Source: Nostoc desertorum CM1-VF14 (GTDB lineage Bacteria; Cyanobacteriota; Cyanobacteriia; Cyanobacteriales; Nostocaceae). Taken from it: 64,000 bases of DNA. The notes under the pieces are model-generated. The model made no database searches. It saw only the letters and a program-made list of their open reading frames with translations, and was not told where the DNA came from. Positions 63,685-64,000 of the stretch are shown here, piece by piece; position 1 is the first letter of the stretch; each line of letters begins with the position of its first letter. The stretch is from the NCBI GenBank assembly GCA_019359245.1, contig JAHHHR010000043.1:1-64000 (forward strand), in the 5' to 3' direction. A program made the translations under genes and the position numbers.

Positions 63685-64000
63685 GATTGCTCTCTTTGTG
63701 ACTCAAGTCATTGATTTTAGTACATATTGGATGAGATTGGGAATTGGGGATTGGGCAAGAGGACTTGGGGACAAGGAGAATTGGAGACAAGGGGAAAGAC
63801 TTGTTTCAAGTTCTCACCTCTTGCCCCCTGGTCCCACATTTGTATAAATACAACTAATACCTCCAAAGAACTAAGCAATTGTGGTGATGGAAAAATTCCC
63901 AAGCGGAAACAAAATAATTAGGAGGAATTTAACATCATCCGTAAATAGAAGGACTACAATCAAAACGGACAAATGTTTCATGCTCCAACAACAGAGGATT
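63685..64000. other. Spacer at the right edge
   Basis: It contains short GGGGACAAGG/GGAGACAAGG repeats (63735-63795) paired with a pyrimidine-rich CACCTCTTGCCCCCTGGTCCC stretch, able to form a long inverted repeat. An AGGAGG at ~63921 and a frame opening at ATG 63973 (MFHAPTTED) could mark the start of a next rightward gene, but too little is visible to say. Confidence 0.4.

Noticed and set aside
1..64000. CRISPR arrays, tRNA or rRNA genes
   Set aside because: No regularly spaced direct repeats with unique spacers and no recognisable tRNA or rRNA sequence were seen on either strand; short RNAs could have been missed by eye.

Overview
The window comes from a cyanobacterium, almost certainly a filamentous member of the Nostocales (Nostoc or a relative). 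The evidence is the abundance of the HIP1 octamer GCGATCGC, Nostoc-type small dispersed palindromes, and typical cyanobacterial families: DUF4347/ELWxxD repeat protein, DUF7219, DUF4336, WGxxGxxG protein, a weak PEP-CTERM protein, and two Tat-exported phosphatases. All functional names rest on reading motifs by eye; no database search was run.

Left flank (1-8.6 kb): the 5' part of a large DUF4347/ELWxxD repeat gene running off the left edge, a decayed DUF1877 gene, a FSA-type transaldolase followed by an unannotated 30-residue membrane peptide, an AqpZ-like aquaporin, a fusion of a cyclic-nucleotide-binding domain, a degenerate sigma-54-type AAA+ domain and a NapH-type iron-sulfur membrane module, and a small DUF7219-like protein.

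Core (8.6-35.4 kb): twelve tightly spaced minus-strand genes look like one long biosynthetic operon. In transcription order they are fatty acyl-AMP ligase (FAAL), free ACP, CylC-like di-metal oxygenase/halogenase, PKS A (KS-AT-KR-ACP), PKS B (KS-AT-KR-ACP), PKS C (a KS and AT with lost catalytic residues, plus an ACP), an unrecognised 622-residue protein with a TubC-type docking domain, SDR, a GT28/MGDG-synthase-like glycosyltransferase, UDP-galactopyranose mutase, a second such glycosyltransferase, a DHA2-type MFS exporter and an SBBP-repeat protein. The logic reads: activate a fatty acid, load it on the ACP, modify it (possibly chlorinate an unactivated carbon), extend twice with ketoreduction, pass it to a non-elongating module, release or tailor it by an unknown enzyme, glycosylate it (galactofuranose is suggested by the mutase) and export it. 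There is no thioesterase. The product is predicted to be a possibly halogenated glycosylated polyketide lipid; I cannot match it to a known compound.

Middle (35.4-44 kb): a 2.6-kb AT-rich gene-poor stretch, a pirin, then a receiver/thioredoxin-reductase-like protein and a cNMP-binding histidine kinase on the same strand, separated by an IS200/IS605-type tnpB.

Phosphate region (44-52.4 kb): small secreted proteins, PhoD, a PEP-CTERM-like protein and PhoX, with Pho-box-like repeats upstream of phoD and of the PEP-CTERM gene, then a DUF4336 protein.

Right flank (53-64 kb): a Cys-rich small protein, a Gly/Thr repeat protein, an RCK-type channel, NagB, a HAD phosphatase, a PadR regulator with a clear palindromic operator, a tandem universal stress protein, an alpha/beta hydrolase, a RodZ-like membrane HTH protein and gatA.
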